Shown here in pieces: positions 8,851 to 16,200 of a stretch of 64,000 nucleotides of DNA (the first letter of the stretch is position 1; the number at the start of each line of letters is the position of its first letter). The notes under the pieces are model-generated. The model ran no database searches. It was not told where the DNA came from and worked only from the letters and a program-made list of their open reading frames with translations. Origin of the DNA: Pararobbsia alpina_A (lineage in GTDB: Bacteria > Pseudomonadota > Gammaproteobacteria > Burkholderiales > Burkholderiaceae); NCBI RefSeq assembly GCF_965118125.1, contig NZ_OZ221288.1:2542001-2606000 (forward strand), written 5' to 3'. The position numbers and the translations under genes were made by a program.

Positions 8851-9858
8851 ATGACCGATTCTGTCTTCGCCAATCAGGACCTCATCATGCGCTCAACGAA
8901 GCACCTCGTCCCGTCGCTGGTCAGCATGCGCTCCATTCATATTGCGGGAGATCGAATGCGCAGGCGCGTTGCGGTTGAACGATATCGTCGACGCACCATT
9001 GCACACCCGTGCCGTAGCGCCTTGCGGCGATCGCGCGAGACCACGGCGGAGTTGCGAGAAGCGCTTCGGATCGCGGATCAGAGCGTCGCCAGGGCAATGC
9101 GCTTCGCAGGAATCGGCGAACTCGCCGCGGCGATCATTCACGAGACCAGTCAATCGTTGACTGCTGTCCTGACCAATTCAAATACCTGCCTGCGATGGCT
9201 CTCACGTGCTGCGCCCGACGTGGCTCAGGCACGACGCGCGGCAGAGCGCACGTCACGCGACGCCGAAAGAGCGACCGAGGTCATCGCGGGTTTGCGCGCG
9301 CTGGCGGTCAACGCATCGCTTTCCAAGGCACCGTTCGATATCGACGAGGCGATTCGCGAGGTTGTGTATTCGCTGCGTGGCGAATGCAGGCGCAACGCCG
9401 TGCGGGTCGTGGTCAGCCTCGACGTACCGAGCCCGGTTTGCGGCGACCGCGTTCAGCTGCAACAAGTCGTGATCAATCTGCTCAAGAACGCCATCGAGGC
9501 ATTGCAGCCCGTGGTCGATCGCGTGCGAACGGTCCGGCTCATCTCGCAGGACCTCGAGGGCGTATCGGCGAGCATCGCGGTCATCGATAACGGTGTGGGC
9601 TTCAAGCCCAGTGTGGCAGAGCAATTGGGAAGGACGATGTTCACCACCAAGACGAACGGCATGGGCATCGGCCTGTCCGTGTCGCGGGCGATCGTTGAGT
9701 CCCATGGAGGCAGCCTGCGCGCGACCTCTTCGCTGGAAGAGGGCACCCGTTTCGACTTCAACGTGCCGTATGCGGGACTGCCGCATGCAAACACGCAGGC
9801 GCGGCGCAGCGTGAGCGAGAAGGGCGCGTCAGACGTGCTCGGCCGCTTGTTGTATTGA
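8851..9858 (+). CDS. Soluble histidine kinase with an altered H-box
   Basis: 335 residues; an ATG at 8887, preceded by AGGACCTCATC, may be the true start. The arginine-rich N-terminal ~75 residues are not a recognisable sensor and contain no transmembrane segment. The H-box is AIIHETSQSLTAVLTNSNTC (His97), then an N-box (NLLKNAIEAL), G1 (DNGVGFK) and G2 (GMGIGLSVSRAIVESHGG). It is clearly homologous to the kinase at 1932, but the usual H-E-x-N-Q-P-L reads H-E-T-S-Q-S-L. The FixJ/NarL-type regulator 155 bp downstream on the same strand is the likely partner. Confidence 0.85.
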   Translation: MTDSVFANQDLIMRSTKHLVPSLVSMRSIHIAGDRMRRRVAVERYRRRTIAHPCRSALRRSRETTAELREALRIADQSVARAMRFAGIGELAAAIIHETSQSLTAVLTNSNTCLRWLSRAAPDVAQARRAAERTSRDAERATEVIAGLRALAVNASLSKAPFDIDEAIREVVYSLRGECRRNAVRVVVSLDVPSPVCGDRVQLQQVVINLLKNAIEALQPVVDRVRTVRLISQDLEGVSASIAVIDNGVGFKPSVAEQLGRTMFTTKTNGMGIGLSVSRAIVESHGGSLRATSSLEEGTRFDFNVPYAGLPHANTQARRSVSEKGASDVLGRLLY

Positions 9859-10013
9859 CGGCCCGCAGCCACGGCGGAATCGCACAGCGGGCTCGTTCGG
9901 AGCGGCGCGTCGTTCCCAAACGGACAGGCAGCAGTCAACGGTATGCGCCGATGCTCAGCGGCATGGCGCTGTTGCGTGGGAGAGCCACGCGTGAGTGTCA
10001 AGGGAGGTCGGTC

Positions 10014-10691
10014 ATGGACGTCTGCACATTTTCAGTCAGCGACAAGGTGCTCGCGGGATCGCTGGTCTTTGTCGTGGATGACGACGTTTCGGTTCGCGAA
10101 GCGATCGGTTCGCTGCTCGAATCCGTCGGCATTGCCGTCGAGCAGTTCGAGGGCGCAACAGATCTGCTCGCGCGGCTGCGCATGCACTATGCCGAGCGCG
10201 CCGGCATGCCGAACTGTCTGGTGCTCGATATCCGGATGCCGGGCATTGGCGGGCTCGAGTTGCAACATCATCTTGTCGCGCTCGATATGCACGTTCCCAT
10301 CGTCTTCGTGTCCGCGTTCGGCGATATCTCGATGACGGTGCAGGCGATGAAAAACGGCGCTCAGGATTTCCTGGTCAAGCCATTCCGCGATCAGCACTTG
10401 CTGGAATCGGTGCAAGGCGCGTTGCGCTCCGATCAGCTGCGTCGGGATGAAGATCACTATGCCGCAGAGCTGCGTGAGCGTTACACCACATTGTCAGAGC
10501 GCGAGCGCAGAGTGCTTGCACTCGTTGCGCGCGGGCTCATGAACAAGCAGATCGCGGGCGAACTGAACCTCAGCGAAATCACCATCAAGGTTCATCGCGC
10601 GCAAGTCATGCGCAAGATGAAAGCGAAGACGTTTGCCGATCTGGTCCGAATGGAAGAGCGCGTGAGAGAGGGTTCTTACGTCGATCATTAG
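10014..10691 (+). CDS. FixJ-type response regulator with LuxR HTH
   Basis: 225 residues from the ATG at 10014, preceded by AGGGAGGTCGGTC. The N-terminal receiver has acidic residues in VVDDDVS (Asp22-24) and the phospho-acceptor Asp72 in LVLDIRMPGIGG. The switch Ser/Thr lies in FVSAFGD and the conserved Lys in FLVKPF. Residues ~155-215 are a LuxR/GerE helix-turn-helix (LSERERRVLALVARGLMNKQ). It is the probable transcriptional output of the kinase just upstream. Its stop codon overlaps that of the convergent LysR gene by four bases. Confidence 0.92.
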   Translation: MDVCTFSVSDKVLAGSLVFVVDDDVSVREAIGSLLESVGIAVEQFEGATDLLARLRMHYAERAGMPNCLVLDIRMPGIGGLELQHHLVALDMHVPIVFVSAFGDISMTVQAMKNGAQDFLVKPFRDQHLLESVQGALRSDQLRRDEDHYAAELRERYTTLSERERRVLALVARGLMNKQIAGELNLSEITIKVHRAQVMRKMKAKTFADLVRMEERVREGSYVDH

Positions 10692-11737
10692 CGCTTTCTG
10701 GCACTGCCCGGCGCGATCTTTCCATCGCGCCGCGCGAATGTTTTCCGAGCGGACGTCTTCGTTGCATGCGATGAAAGAGCCGGTGCGGGGCTGGTTGCGT
10801 CGATCGCTTCGCCTGCTTCTCCCGCATCCTCGCGGAACAACCGGGCCGCGAGAAAATCGATAAAAGCGCGCAACTTGGGCGCGATTCGCGTGCCGGAAGG
10901 CCAAAGGATATAAAAGCGCTCACGCCGCTGACCGATCTGCGGAAGCACGATTTCCAGCTGACCATTGCCGAGCCACGGCGCAATGGCGAAGTCCGGGAGG
11001 TAGGCGATGCCGGCGCCCTTGATCGCGAAAGCGATCCGGGCTTCGAGGTTATTGCAGACGATGGATGCGGGCAGCGAATCGGGCAGGTGTGCAAGGCTGT
11101 CGGCATACGTCTGCGTTGCGCCGGCCGACAGGGGCCAGCGTTGTATCTTTCCCGTATGCGAGAAGCGAAACCGGATACACGCATGCGTCTCGAGGTCGTG
11201 AACGGTTTGCGGTCTGCCTCGGGCGTCGAGATAGTCGGGCGACGCCGCCAGCATCATCGTAAATGAGCCCAGCGCCCTCGATTTCAGCAACGAGTCCTGA
11301 GCGCGGCCAGAGCGAATGACCGCATCGAACCCTTCCTCGATGACATCGACAGGGCGGTCGGAAAAGCTGATCTCGAGATCGATGTCCGGGTAGGCCTTTT
11401 TAAAGCTGGCAATGACGTCGAAGAAGGGTTCCCCGACCAGCGGCAGCCCGATCTTGAGGCGCCCGCTCGGACCCAGTCGTGCTCGCGTGAGTTCGGCCTG
11501 GGCGTCGGCAACTTCCTTGAGGATGCGCCGGCTGCGTACGAGAAAGAGTTCGCCCTCAGCCGTCAGCGTGACGCTGCGCGTGCTTCGGTGAAACAGGCGC
11601 GCTCCCAGCCGTTGCTCAAGACGGGAGATGCTCTTTCCGATTGCCGAGGCGGATACGCCGAGTTGACGGCCGGCATCGACAAAGCTGCGCGTCTCAGCGA
11701 CGAGCACAAATATGTTGAACGCGGCAATGCTCTCCAT
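10688..11737 (-). CDS. LysR-family transcriptional regulator
   Basis: 349 residues from an ATG preceded by GGAGAGGTC. The N-terminal winged HTH (FVDAGRQLGVSASAIGKSIS) and a type-2 effector-binding domain are clear. After residue ~300 there is a long basic, low-complexity tail (ATKTSARKTFARRDGK) unusual for the family. It is divergent from the Old Yellow Enzyme gene (about 190 bp) and probably regulates it. The shared region holds an imperfect inverted repeat at 11868-11900. Confidence 0.9.
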   Translation of the reverse strand: MESIAAFNIFVLVAETRSFVDAGRQLGVSASAIGKSISRLEQRLGARLFHRSTRSVTLTAEGELFLVRSRRILKEVADAQAELTRARLGPSGRLKIGLPLVGEPFFDVIASFKKAYPDIDLEISFSDRPVDVIEEGFDAVIRSGRAQDSLLKSRALGSFTMMLAASPDYLDARGRPQTVHDLETHACIRFRFSHTGKIQRWPLSAGATQTYADSLAHLPDSLPASIVCNNLEARIAFAIKGAGIAYLPDFAIAPWLGNGQLEIVLPQIGQRRERFYILWPSGTRIAPKLRAFIDFLAARLFREDAGEAGEAIDATSPAPALSSHATKTSARKTFARRDGKIAPGSARKR

Positions 11738-11867
11738 GACCTCTCCGAATGGGCACTGCGGACATGAGCGTCCGGGATGATCGGATTGTGAGCCGTCTTA
11801 ATCCGTGGCGCGCGCCGCAGTAAAGTCGACTGGACCGTTGCACGCATACGCGTCGACGGCTTCACGT

Positions 11868-11900
11868 CGTGCAAGCCCCGCGTAGCGGGCGCTTTGCACG
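11868..11900. promoter_or_regulatory. Imperfect inverted repeat in the LysR/OYE divergent region
   Basis: Arms CGTGCAAGCCCCGC (11868-11881) and GCGGGCGCTTTGCACG (11885-11900) pair around GTA with one unpaired base per arm region. It lies 37 bp before the OYE start. It could be the LysR operator or a leader hairpin; which is not decidable by eye. Confidence 0.4.
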
Positions 11901-11936
11901 GTCGACCTACGGACTGCATTCTGAATGGTTTTACCG

Positions 11937-13103
11937 ATGACTGACACGCTCGTCTCCCCAGCCGCGATTCCCGCTCAACGCACTGCCAGTTTGTTCGCGC
12001 CCTCGCGTATTGCCGGGCTGCCCCTTAAAAACCGCATCGTGATGCCGGCCATGACACGCACGCAAGCGCCCGAAGGCGTACCGGGCATGGCCAACGCCGC
12101 GTACTACCGACGCCGTGCCGCAGGTGGCGTGGGCCTCGTGATCACTGAAGGGACGTGGGTGCCGCACGAGGCGGGTGCAAACGAAATCAATGTGCCCCGT
12201 ATGTACGGCGAGCAGGCGCTCGATGGTTGGGCGCAGGTCGTCAACGCGGTGCACGAAGAACACGTGCCGATCCTCGCGCAGCTCTGGCACGTGGGGCAAA
12301 TGAAGCAACCGGTCATTGAAGGCCTCTACGAAGCGCGATCGCTCGAACACGAACCCCGTCGCGTCGGACCTTCCGGCATTTTCGGCGGCATCGGCTCGAC
12401 GATGACGCAGGACGGTGAACCTGCGGATCTCAATGATCTTGAAGCGATTGTGCAGGCCTTCGCCGACGCGGCATCCAACGCACAGCGCGTCGGCTTCGAC
12501 GGGATCGAAATTCATGCGGGCCATGGATACCTGTTCGACCAGTTCTTCTGGCCGGGCACCAACCGCCGCACGGATGAATACGGTGGTCCGATGCAAAACC
12601 GCGTGCGTCTTGCTGCCCGCACGGTCGAGGCCATCCGACGTGCGACCGGCCGCGACTTCGTCATTTCGTTGCGCATGTCACAGTGGAAAATTCAGGACTT
12701 CGCCGCGCGCAACTTCGAAACGCCGAATGATCTGCAGGCGTTTGTTGAACCGCTTGTCGATGCGGGCGTCGACGTGTTTCATTGTTCGCAGCGTCGATTC
12801 TGGGAAGGAGAATTCGGCACGGATCGCAACCTCGCGGCATGGACGAAAAAGATCTCGGGCAAGCCCACCATTTCCGTCGGCTCAGTGGCGATGACGGGCG
12901 AACATATCGACACGCTGATGGGCCAGGCAAGCCGGGCTGCCGGCATTGACACGTTGATCGACATGATGAATCGGGGCGATTTTGACCTGATCGCCGTGGG
13001 CCGGAGTCTTCTCGTCGACCCTGACTGGCCGAAGAAGGTGCAAAGCGGGCGACTCGACCAGCTCAAGTCGTGGGATCCCGAGGTGCTGAAGACGTTGCAG
13101 TAA
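11937..13103 (+). CDS. Old Yellow Enzyme family NADH:flavin oxidoreductase
   Basis: About 388 residues from the ATG at 11937 (an ATG at 11925 is four codons upstream). It is a TIM-barrel flavoprotein: LFAPSRIAGLPLKNRIVMPA at the N-terminus, AQLWHVGQM in the middle, then GFDGIEIHAGHGYLFDQFFW and NRRTDEYGG, the FMN and substrate signature of the family. Enzymes of this type reduce activated C=C bonds or nitro compounds using NAD(P)H. It is divergent from a LysR gene and convergent with a dehydrogenase. The location next to an RND pump suggests a role in electrophile detoxification, which is inference. Confidence 0.93.
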   Translation: MTDTLVSPAAIPAQRTASLFAPSRIAGLPLKNRIVMPAMTRTQAPEGVPGMANAAYYRRRAAGGVGLVITEGTWVPHEAGANEINVPRMYGEQALDGWAQVVNAVHEEHVPILAQLWHVGQMKQPVIEGLYEARSLEHEPRRVGPSGIFGGIGSTMTQDGEPADLNDLEAIVQAFADAASNAQRVGFDGIEIHAGHGYLFDQFFWPGTNRRTDEYGGPMQNRVRLAARTVEAIRRATGRDFVISLRMSQWKIQDFAARNFETPNDLQAFVEPLVDAGVDVFHCSQRRFWEGEFGTDRNLAAWTKKISGKPTISVGSVAMTGEHIDTLMGQASRAAGIDTLIDMMNRGDFDLIAVGRSLLVDPDWPKKVQSGRLDQLKSWDPEVLKTLQ

Positions 13104-13113
13104 AACGCGGACG

Positions 13114-13153
13114 GACGGAGGTGGACCCGGCTTAGACCGGACCCGTCTCCGTC
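13114..13153. terminator. Possible terminator hairpin between convergent genes
   Basis: GACGGAG (13114-13120) and CTCCGTC (13147-13153) enclose a 26-nt interior that itself contains two CCGG pieces. It sits 10 bp after the OYE stop. No U-tract is present, so termination efficiency is uncertain. Confidence 0.3.
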
Positions 13154-13175
13154 GCATCGATTGACCGCGAGAAAA

Positions 13176-13231
13176 CGCTCAATCGAAAGCGCTTAAACGA
13201 AAGCGCTTAATCGAAAACGCTCAAGTGAAAT
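13176..13231. repeat. Four tandem copies of a 14-bp unit
   Basis: Units CGCTCAATCGAAAG, CGCTTAAACGAAAG, CGCTTAATCGAAAA and CGCTCAAGTGAAAT follow one another without gaps. The fourth contains the TGA stop codon of the minus-strand dehydrogenase (13221-13223). The core, read on the minus strand, is TTCGATTAAGCG, nearly identical to the core of the 13-bp array at 28591-28720. Confidence 0.85.
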
Positions 13232-14249
13232 CAGCAACCTGAACGACCACCTTCCCGAACGCGCCTCGCTTCAGATGTTCGAATGCCTGCGGAGCCTGTT
13301 CGAACGGATAGATGGCGTCGATGATCGGGACAATACCCTTCAGATCGATGGTGCGTACGAGATCCTCCAGCGCGCGTCGCGGACCCACCGAAATGCCTGT
13401 GATTCTTGCTCGCGAACCGAGAAGCGGCATTAACGGAAGCGTCAGCGAATCGGACTCGAGCAAACCGATGACGCTGACGTTGCCACCCGGGCAGATCGCC
13501 TGAAGGCAACGCGCTCCGTTATCGCCGCCGGCCATTTCAAGGATATGGTCGGCACCGCGGCCCCCGGTGATTATCAAGACCTCGTCTTGCCACTCGGGCG
13601 TCTCCCGGCGATCAATCGTGAATTGCGCGCCGAGTGCATGAGCGCGAGCCATCTTGTCGTCGCTGCTCGTCGTGACAATCACTTGCGCACCGTTCGCGAG
13701 CGCGAGCTGAAGCGCGAATAGCGATACGCCGCCGGTGCCCTGTACCACGACAGTCTGGCCGGCGCGAAGATGTCCCACTTCCATCAGTGCCATCCACGCG
13801 GTCAGTCCGGCAATCGGCAGCGTGCTCGCTTCGAAAGGTGTCAGCGACTGGGGTGCGCGGACGCACCACTCCGCGTTCGTCGTGACGTATTCCGACAACA
13901 TGCCCTGAATCGGACCGCCCTGTGTGGGCGCGTCGGCCCATGACTTGGGTGCTCCGTCGATCCAGCCCGTGATGCATGTCGAGATCACGCGATCGCCGAC
14001 CGCGAAGCGAGTGACCCCGGGGCCTACACCCACGACGCGCCCTGCCATATCGGACGCGGGGGTGAAGGGAAACGGCAGTGCCACACCCATGCCGTGCTCG
14101 GCGACTTCGGCATCTCGGTAGTTGAGTGACACGGCCTCGACTGCGACCAGCAATTCGCCAATACCCGGCTGAGGCATATCGACAGACTGGATGGACAGAT
14201 TGCCGAGACCCAATGACGGAAGCGCCCAGCGCCGCATCGTGTCTTGCAT
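13221..14249 (-). CDS. MexS-like zinc-free MDR dehydrogenase/quinone oxidoreductase
   Basis: About 342 residues from the ATG at 14249, which has AGAAGG eight bases upstream (an upstream GTG at 14258 and a later ATG at 14237 are alternatives). It is a medium-chain dehydrogenase: NYRDAEVAEHGMG in place of the catalytic zinc Cys segment, no Cys-rich structural zinc lobe, and a Rossmann motif VVVQGTGGVSLFALQLA. Such proteins act as NAD(P)H-dependent quinone or enone reductases. It is divergent from the RND operon, an arrangement like that of mexS near mexEF-oprN in Pseudomonas; orthology to MexS is inference. Its stop codon lies in a tandem repeat. Confidence 0.88.
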   Translation of the reverse strand: MQDTMRRWALPSLGLGNLSIQSVDMPQPGIGELLVAVEAVSLNYRDAEVAEHGMGVALPFPFTPASDMAGRVVGVGPGVTRFAVGDRVISTCITGWIDGAPKSWADAPTQGGPIQGMLSEYVTTNAEWCVRAPQSLTPFEASTLPIAGLTAWMALMEVGHLRAGQTVVVQGTGGVSLFALQLALANGAQVIVTTSSDDKMARAHALGAQFTIDRRETPEWQDEVLIITGGRGADHILEMAGGDNGARCLQAICPGGNVSVIGLLESDSLTLPLMPLLGSRARITGISVGPRRALEDLVRTIDLKGIVPIIDAIYPFEQAPQAFEHLKRGAFGKVVVQVADFT

Positions 14250-14319
14250 GAGCTTCACCTTCTCTTTGAAAAAGCAATCATGCTAGCCAACCGCGACCCG
14301 TGAATTAAGGGGGTGCGAA

Positions 14320-14336
14320 GTCCGGACATTCCGGAC
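14320..14336. promoter_or_regulatory. Perfect palindrome GTCCGGA-CAT-TCCGGAC, probable operator
   Basis: Seven-base arms around a 3-base spacer, 71-87 bp upstream of the dehydrogenase start codon at 14249. The symmetry and position suggest a dimeric repressor or activator site. The cognate protein is not identified. Confidence 0.5.
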
Positions 14337-14387
14337 ACGAGGGTTCGCAATGCCGCATTGAGCCGCTCAATGAACCGACTGCCGAAT

Positions 14388-14423
14388 GTGCTTCGAGATG
14401 TGCTTCGAGATGTGCTTCGAGAT
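14388..14423. repeat. Three exact tandem copies of GTGCTTCGAGAT
   Basis: Perfect 12-bp unit repeated three times (14388-14399, 14400-14411, 14412-14423). It lies in the noncoding region between the dehydrogenase and the RND operon. Confidence 0.9.
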
Positions 14424-14850
14424 CGGCGCACTATGCGCGCGGCACCACGCGTATACATAGGTATCGCGAGCGACCGAATTGCTTGCGAACCCGTGAATGG
14501 AAACCTACGATCTTTTCAACCAGTCAGCGCATCCGCGCCCGAATTGTCGAGCGGTTCCAGCATTTGCGCCTCGCGCATGCCTTCACTACGCGAGAAAACA
14601 TTGAGACAAGCCTCTTGAAGGGAGGCAGGACTTTCGCGGTCAAAGCGCGGACTTTTTGCGCGCACCGCAACCCTAAGATCACGGCTCCCGAAAGTGGCGC
14701 ATGAAAGCCGCCGCGCGCATCAGTGCATGCCGCGCTCTCGCGTGCAGATGCAGTTCCAGATGCGCTGCCGACAGGCGCATTCGCAGGGGCGGCTTTACGC
14801 CGCGAAATACCGATAGCGAAAATCGCAAACTATAAAGGTTAGGCACGACT

Positions 14851-16200
14851 ATGCATGGCTCCCAGATACGGGCTCAACGTCCTTCACAGAGATCTCGCAC
14901 GGAGACCTTTAAAAAGCACGCCGATGTGCGCGCCGTGCTTGCACGCGGCCTGACGACGATCCTTGGAACCATCGCGGCTCGAATCGGCGAATCGCGCGCC
15001 TGGGCTCCTGGCATCGCCATTGCCGCGCTTGCGCTCGGCGCCTGTTCTAAAGCCAGCGAAGCCCCTCCGCCCCCACCGCTGCAAGTATCCGTAGCGTCGC
15101 CGCTCGCGATGAATATCGTCGACTGGGACGAATACGTCGGCCATTTCGAGGCGCCGCAAGCCGTTGAGCTGCGTGCGCGAATCACCGGTGTCGTGACGGA
15201 AATCATGTTCGAGGACGGGCAGGAGGTTCGGGCGGGCCAGCCCCTATTCACGATCGACCCGCGTCCTTATGAAGCGCAGCTCGAGCAAACGCGTGCACAG
15301 GTGGCCGCTGCGGAGGCCGCGCTTGCGAATGCGACCACCGTCGCTGCGCGATCTGAACAACTCGTCAAGAACCAGGCAGTGAGTCAGGAAGAGTACGAGA
15401 GCAACCAGGCGCAATTGCGTACGGCGCGCGCCAATCTTCTGGCTGCGCGTGCTGCGTCGGACAACGCATCGCTCAACTTGTCGTTTACCACGGTGCGTTC
15501 GCCGATCGAAGGACGCGTATCGAGTCGTCGGGTTTCGCTCGGTGACCAGGTGTCTGCCGGCACGACGCTGCTGACGACCGTCGTGTCTCTTGATCCCATC
15601 TGGTTTGTTTTCGATGGCGCGGAGAGCTTTTACCTGAAATACCTTCGCGAAGCGAAGCAGGGTCTTCGCGGGTCTTCGAGGACGACGCAGAATCCCGTCG
15701 ACGTGCAGCTGTCCGACGAAACCGGCTTTCCTCACCACGGGCATATGGTGTTCGTCGACAACGCGATCGATCCAGGGACCGGCACGATTCGCGCGCATGC
15801 GACGATCGCCAATCCGGACCACTTCCTGACGCCGGGGATGTTCGGACGCGCTCGCCTGCTTGGATCGGGAACCTATAAGGCCTTGCTGATTCCGGACGAC
15901 AGCATCGTCACGGATCAGGCTACCAAAGAGGTCTACGTCGTCGGTCAGGGTGGCGCCATCGTCAAACGCAATGTCGAAGTGGGCCCCGAAATACGGGGAC
16001 TGCGAGTGGTGCGCGGCGGACTCGCGCAGACGGATCTTGTCGTACTCGATCGTCTCAACCAGATTCAGCCGGGCATGAAAGTCAGCATGCGCAAAACTGA
16101 ACTCACGATCGGCACCAACGATACAAAGACGTCGCCATCCGTCTCTCTTCCTCAGCCGTCGACGGCAACGATCCCTCCGGCAGATTGGGCGAGCAAGTAA
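14851..16200 (+). CDS. RND efflux periplasmic adaptor lipoprotein (MexE-like)
   Basis: 449 residues. A lipobox LALGACSK near residue 65 follows an unusually long N-terminal extension, so the real start may lie downstream of 14851. After it come a proline-rich linker, the lipoyl/barrel-sandwich halves (VELRARITGVVTEIMFEDGQ and SFTTVRSPIEGRVSSR), a coiled-coil hairpin (~residues 145-215) and a beta-barrel domain. It is the periplasmic bridge between the permease and outer-membrane channel encoded directly downstream. The stop is immediately followed by the permease ATG. Confidence 0.93.
   Translation: MHGSQIRAQRPSQRSRTETFKKHADVRAVLARGLTTILGTIAARIGESRAWAPGIAIAALALGACSKASEAPPPPPLQVSVASPLAMNIVDWDEYVGHFEAPQAVELRARITGVVTEIMFEDGQEVRAGQPLFTIDPRPYEAQLEQTRAQVAAAEAALANATTVAARSEQLVKNQAVSQEEYESNQAQLRTARANLLAARAASDNASLNLSFTTVRSPIEGRVSSRRVSLGDQVSAGTTLLTTVVSLDPIWFVFDGAESFYLKYLREAKQGLRGSSRTTQNPVDVQLSDETGFPHHGHMVFVDNAIDPGTGTIRAHATIANPDHFLTPGMFGRARLLGSGTYKALLIPDDSIVTDQATKEVYVVGQGGAIVKRNVEVGPEIRGLRVVRGGLAQTDLVVLDRLNQIQPGMKVSMRKTELTIGTNDTKTSPSVSLPQPSTATIPPADWASK

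Larger units (their letters stand above)
14250..14850. other. Long divergent intergenic region upstream of the RND operon
   Basis: 601 bp without a credible gene. It holds a perfect dyad at 14320-14336, a three-copy 12-bp repeat at 14388-14423, and otherwise no motif I can name. It must contain the promoters of the dehydrogenase (minus) and of the efflux operon (plus). Confidence 0.6.

Noticed and set aside
10688..11737. The LysR gene as MexT
   Set aside because: Its length is similar, but the HTH region belongs to the generic LLxRSTRSV subgroup and it is divergent from the OYE gene rather than from the pump.
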